From: Rhodoferax fermentans
GTDB lineage: Bacteria; Pseudomonadota; Gammaproteobacteria; Burkholderiales; Burkholderiaceae_C
Length of the DNA: 64,000 nt
Reading direction: 5' to 3'
Assembly: GCF_002017865.1 (NCBI RefSeq)
Contig: NZ_MTJN01000002.1
Coordinates: 3,162,001-3,226,000 of the forward strand
The notes beneath the pieces are model-generated. The model did not search any database. It was not told where the DNA came from and saw only the letters and a program-made list of their open reading frames with translations. Of this stretch, positions 62,797 to 64,000 are shown in pieces. The number at the start of each line of letters is the position of its first letter. Position 1 is the stretch's first letter. A program made the position numbers and the translations under genes.

Positions 62797-63753
62797 TCAG
62801 TGCTCGTTGGGCCGCCCAAGGTCCCGCAAGCGCGGAGTCTCACCATCAAGACCATCCGTGTCTGGCATCACCAGCAAATCGGCAATCTTTGCGCGTGGTG
62901 CAGGCGAACTCTCTGAGCACGGACAGACCCGCATCACCACCGGCGCAAAGCCGTGGTTCAGCGGGCCGCTGCCTTGGCCGGTTTTGACGGTGGCGCCGGC
63001 GGCCATGGCTTGGCGCACAAATTCTCGGGCCTGTTGCACCGCGTCTGGCAGGGTGTGGCCCAGCGCCAGATAGGCGGCCACGGCGCTCGACAAGGTGCAG
63101 CCGGTGCCGTGGGTGTTGGGGCTGTGGATGCGTGGGCCATGCATCCAGACGGGTTCGGCGCCCGATGCCAGCAGCAGGTCCACCACCTCTTCGCCGGGCA
63201 AATGGCCACCTTTGAGCAACACCGCCCGCGCGCCCTGGCCCAGCAACGCCTGGGCGGCGGGCAACATGTCTTGCACGCTGCTGAGCGGTTTGCCCACCAG
63301 CAAACCGGCCTCGTCCAGGTTGGGGGTGATCAGCGCCACCCGGGCAAACAGCTCGGCCACCAGCACATGGATGGCCTCCGCGTCGATCAGTACCGCGCCG
63401 CTGGTGGCCACCATCACCGGGTCAAACACCACATGCGGTGGCTGGTGTTTGTCCAGCGCCTGGGCCACGGTGCGCACAATGTCTGGCGCGTGCAACATGC
63501 CGATCTTGACCGCGTCCACGCCAATGTCTTCCATCACCGCGTCGATCTGGTCACGCAGTATGTCGGGCGGCACACCGTGGATGCTGCGCACCCCACAGGT
63601 GTTTTGTGCGGTGAGTGCGGTGATAGCCGTCATGCCAAAACAACCCAAAGCGGCAAAGGTCTTCAAATCCGCCTGGATGCCCGCGCCACCACCGCTGTCC
63701 GAACCCGCAATCGACAAAACATGGGGGTAACGCTGTGTCAGTTCAAAAGTCAT
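62797..63753 (-). CDS. thiD: Hydroxymethylpyrimidine/phosphomethylpyrimidine kinase
   Basis: A 318-residue ribokinase-fold enzyme that phosphorylates HMP twice. The N-terminal IAGSDSGGGAGIQADLK, TALTAQNTCGV, the DPVMVATSGA loop, the GALVTPNLDEAGLL-like ALITPNLDEAGLL and the C-terminal catalytic THGTGCTLSSAVAA are intact. It is about 45 residues longer than the usual 270 because of a poorly conserved tail (RVCPCSESSPAPRAK onward). It runs opposite to the thi operon and ends in the gap that holds the REP-like palindrome. It could be regulated together with the neighbouring thiE-like gene. Confidence 0.93.
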   Translation of the reverse strand: MTFELTQRYPHVLSIAGSDSGGGAGIQADLKTFAALGCFGMTAITALTAQNTCGVRSIHGVPPDILRDQIDAVMEDIGVDAVKIGMLHAPDIVRTVAQALDKHQPPHVVFDPVMVATSGAVLIDAEAIHVLVAELFARVALITPNLDEAGLLVGKPLSSVQDMLPAAQALLGQGARAVLLKGGHLPGEEVVDLLLASGAEPVWMHGPRIHSPNTHGTGCTLSSAVAAYLALGHTLPDAVQQAREFVRQAMAAGATVKTGQGSGPLNHGFAPVVMRVCPCSESSPAPRAKIADLLVMPDTDGLDGETPRLRDLGRPNEH

Positions 63754-63825
63754 AACAAACTGTCCTTATGCCACAAGTGCTAGAGGCCAAAAAGGCTTGA
63801 AAAAATAGAAGAAGCCTGGGCTTCA

Positions 63826-63861
63826 CTCCCTCTCCCTCTGGGAGAGGGCTGGGGTGAGGGG
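63826..63861. repeat. Palindromic repeat copy between thiD and the last gene
   Basis: CTCCCTCTCCCTCTGGGAGA followed by GGGCTGGGGTGAGGGG. It is the third copy of the element seen in mfd and thiO, here intergenic. A partial copy of the other family (GCTAGAGGCCAAAAAGG) precedes it at 63778-63794. Confidence 0.8.
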
Positions 63862-63914
63862 AAACTGGTCTAGACACTTTTTGCTTGAGAGTGGCATTTA
63901 CCAAACCAGTCGGC

Positions 63915-64000
63915 TCAAAACAGCGCCCGAAAAGCCCGTGCCGCCGCTGCCGGGTCGTCTGCCGAACATAACGCACTGACCACCGCCAGCCCGTTGGCCC
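63915..64000 (-). CDS. C-terminal end of a ThiE-like protein, cut by the window edge
   Basis: On the minus strand the last 27 codons before the stop at 63915-63917 read ANGLAVVSALCSADDPAAAA followed by RAFRALF. This matches the usual C-terminus of thiamine-phosphate synthase (GVAVVSA...DPAAAAR). The rest lies beyond the window. Its stop is 161 bases upstream of the thiD start, on the same strand, so a thiE-thiD transcription unit is likely. It would be a second ThiE-type gene, in addition to the operon copy. Confidence 0.7.
   Translation of the reverse strand, partial: ANGLAVVSALCSADDPAAAARAFRALF

Overview
The window looks like chromosomal DNA of a Burkholderiales bacterium, most likely family Comamonadaceae and close to Rhodoferax. 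I infer this from the high GC content, the gene content (aceE-aceF-lpdA with a lipoyl domain on LpdA, tandem cyanophycin synthetase genes with a DUF1854 neighbour, CstA with a LytS/LytR pair) and a dispersed hairpin repeat that I associate with this family. No rRNA, tRNA, CRISPR array, phage or classical insertion sequence was seen.

Layout. 1-3.2 kb: the 3' part of a PAS/GGDEF diguanylate cyclase and two broken genes upstream of it. 3.5-6.5 kb: a Fur-box-preceded iron-siderophore/haem-type ABC importer. 6.8-11.3 kb: a LytS/LytTR two-component pair followed by a CstA/BtsT-family transporter whose leader holds three evenly spaced BtsR-like half-sites. 11.4-13.1 kb: a lone PL2-type pectate lyase. 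13.4-16.9 kb: an accessory patch with a radical SAM/SPASM enzyme and a membrane protein built on four 49-residue repeats; the membrane protein gene lies between two copies of the lpdA 3' end and terminator. 16.9-26.6 kb: the pyruvate dehydrogenase operon and a divergent PAS histidine kinase/FixJ-type regulator pair. 26.7-35.4 kb: folD, prlC, a periplasmic glutaredoxin-like protein, a class A penicillin-binding protein, a nitronate monooxygenase and a CaiB-type CoA transferase. 35.4-43.1 kb: psiE, formaldehyde detoxification genes, ispDF and mfd. 43.1-50.9 kb: a cyanophycin locus (two cyanophycin synthetases diverging from an ABC exporter with a zinc ribbon and a DUF1854 protein). 50.9-57.8 kb: housekeeping genes (TANGO2-like, serB, trpB2, esterase, ferredoxin and its reductase). 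58-64 kb: a TPP-riboswitch-controlled thiamin operon (cytX-thiO-thiS-thiG-thiE), with thiD and the end of a second thiE-like gene on the other strand.

The most notable signals are: (i) the BtsR-like triple operator upstream of the CstA gene; (ii) the accessory insertion bounded by diverged lpdA tails; (iii) the cyanophycin locus, in which one synthetase has lost the Mur-ligase P-loop, the divergent ABC protein carries a CxxC...CxxC zinc ribbon, and the shared promoter region holds an 18-bp perfect palindrome; and (iv) two families of dispersed palindromic repeats that have entered, and stayed in frame within, mfd, thiO, thiE, ispD and a signal peptide.
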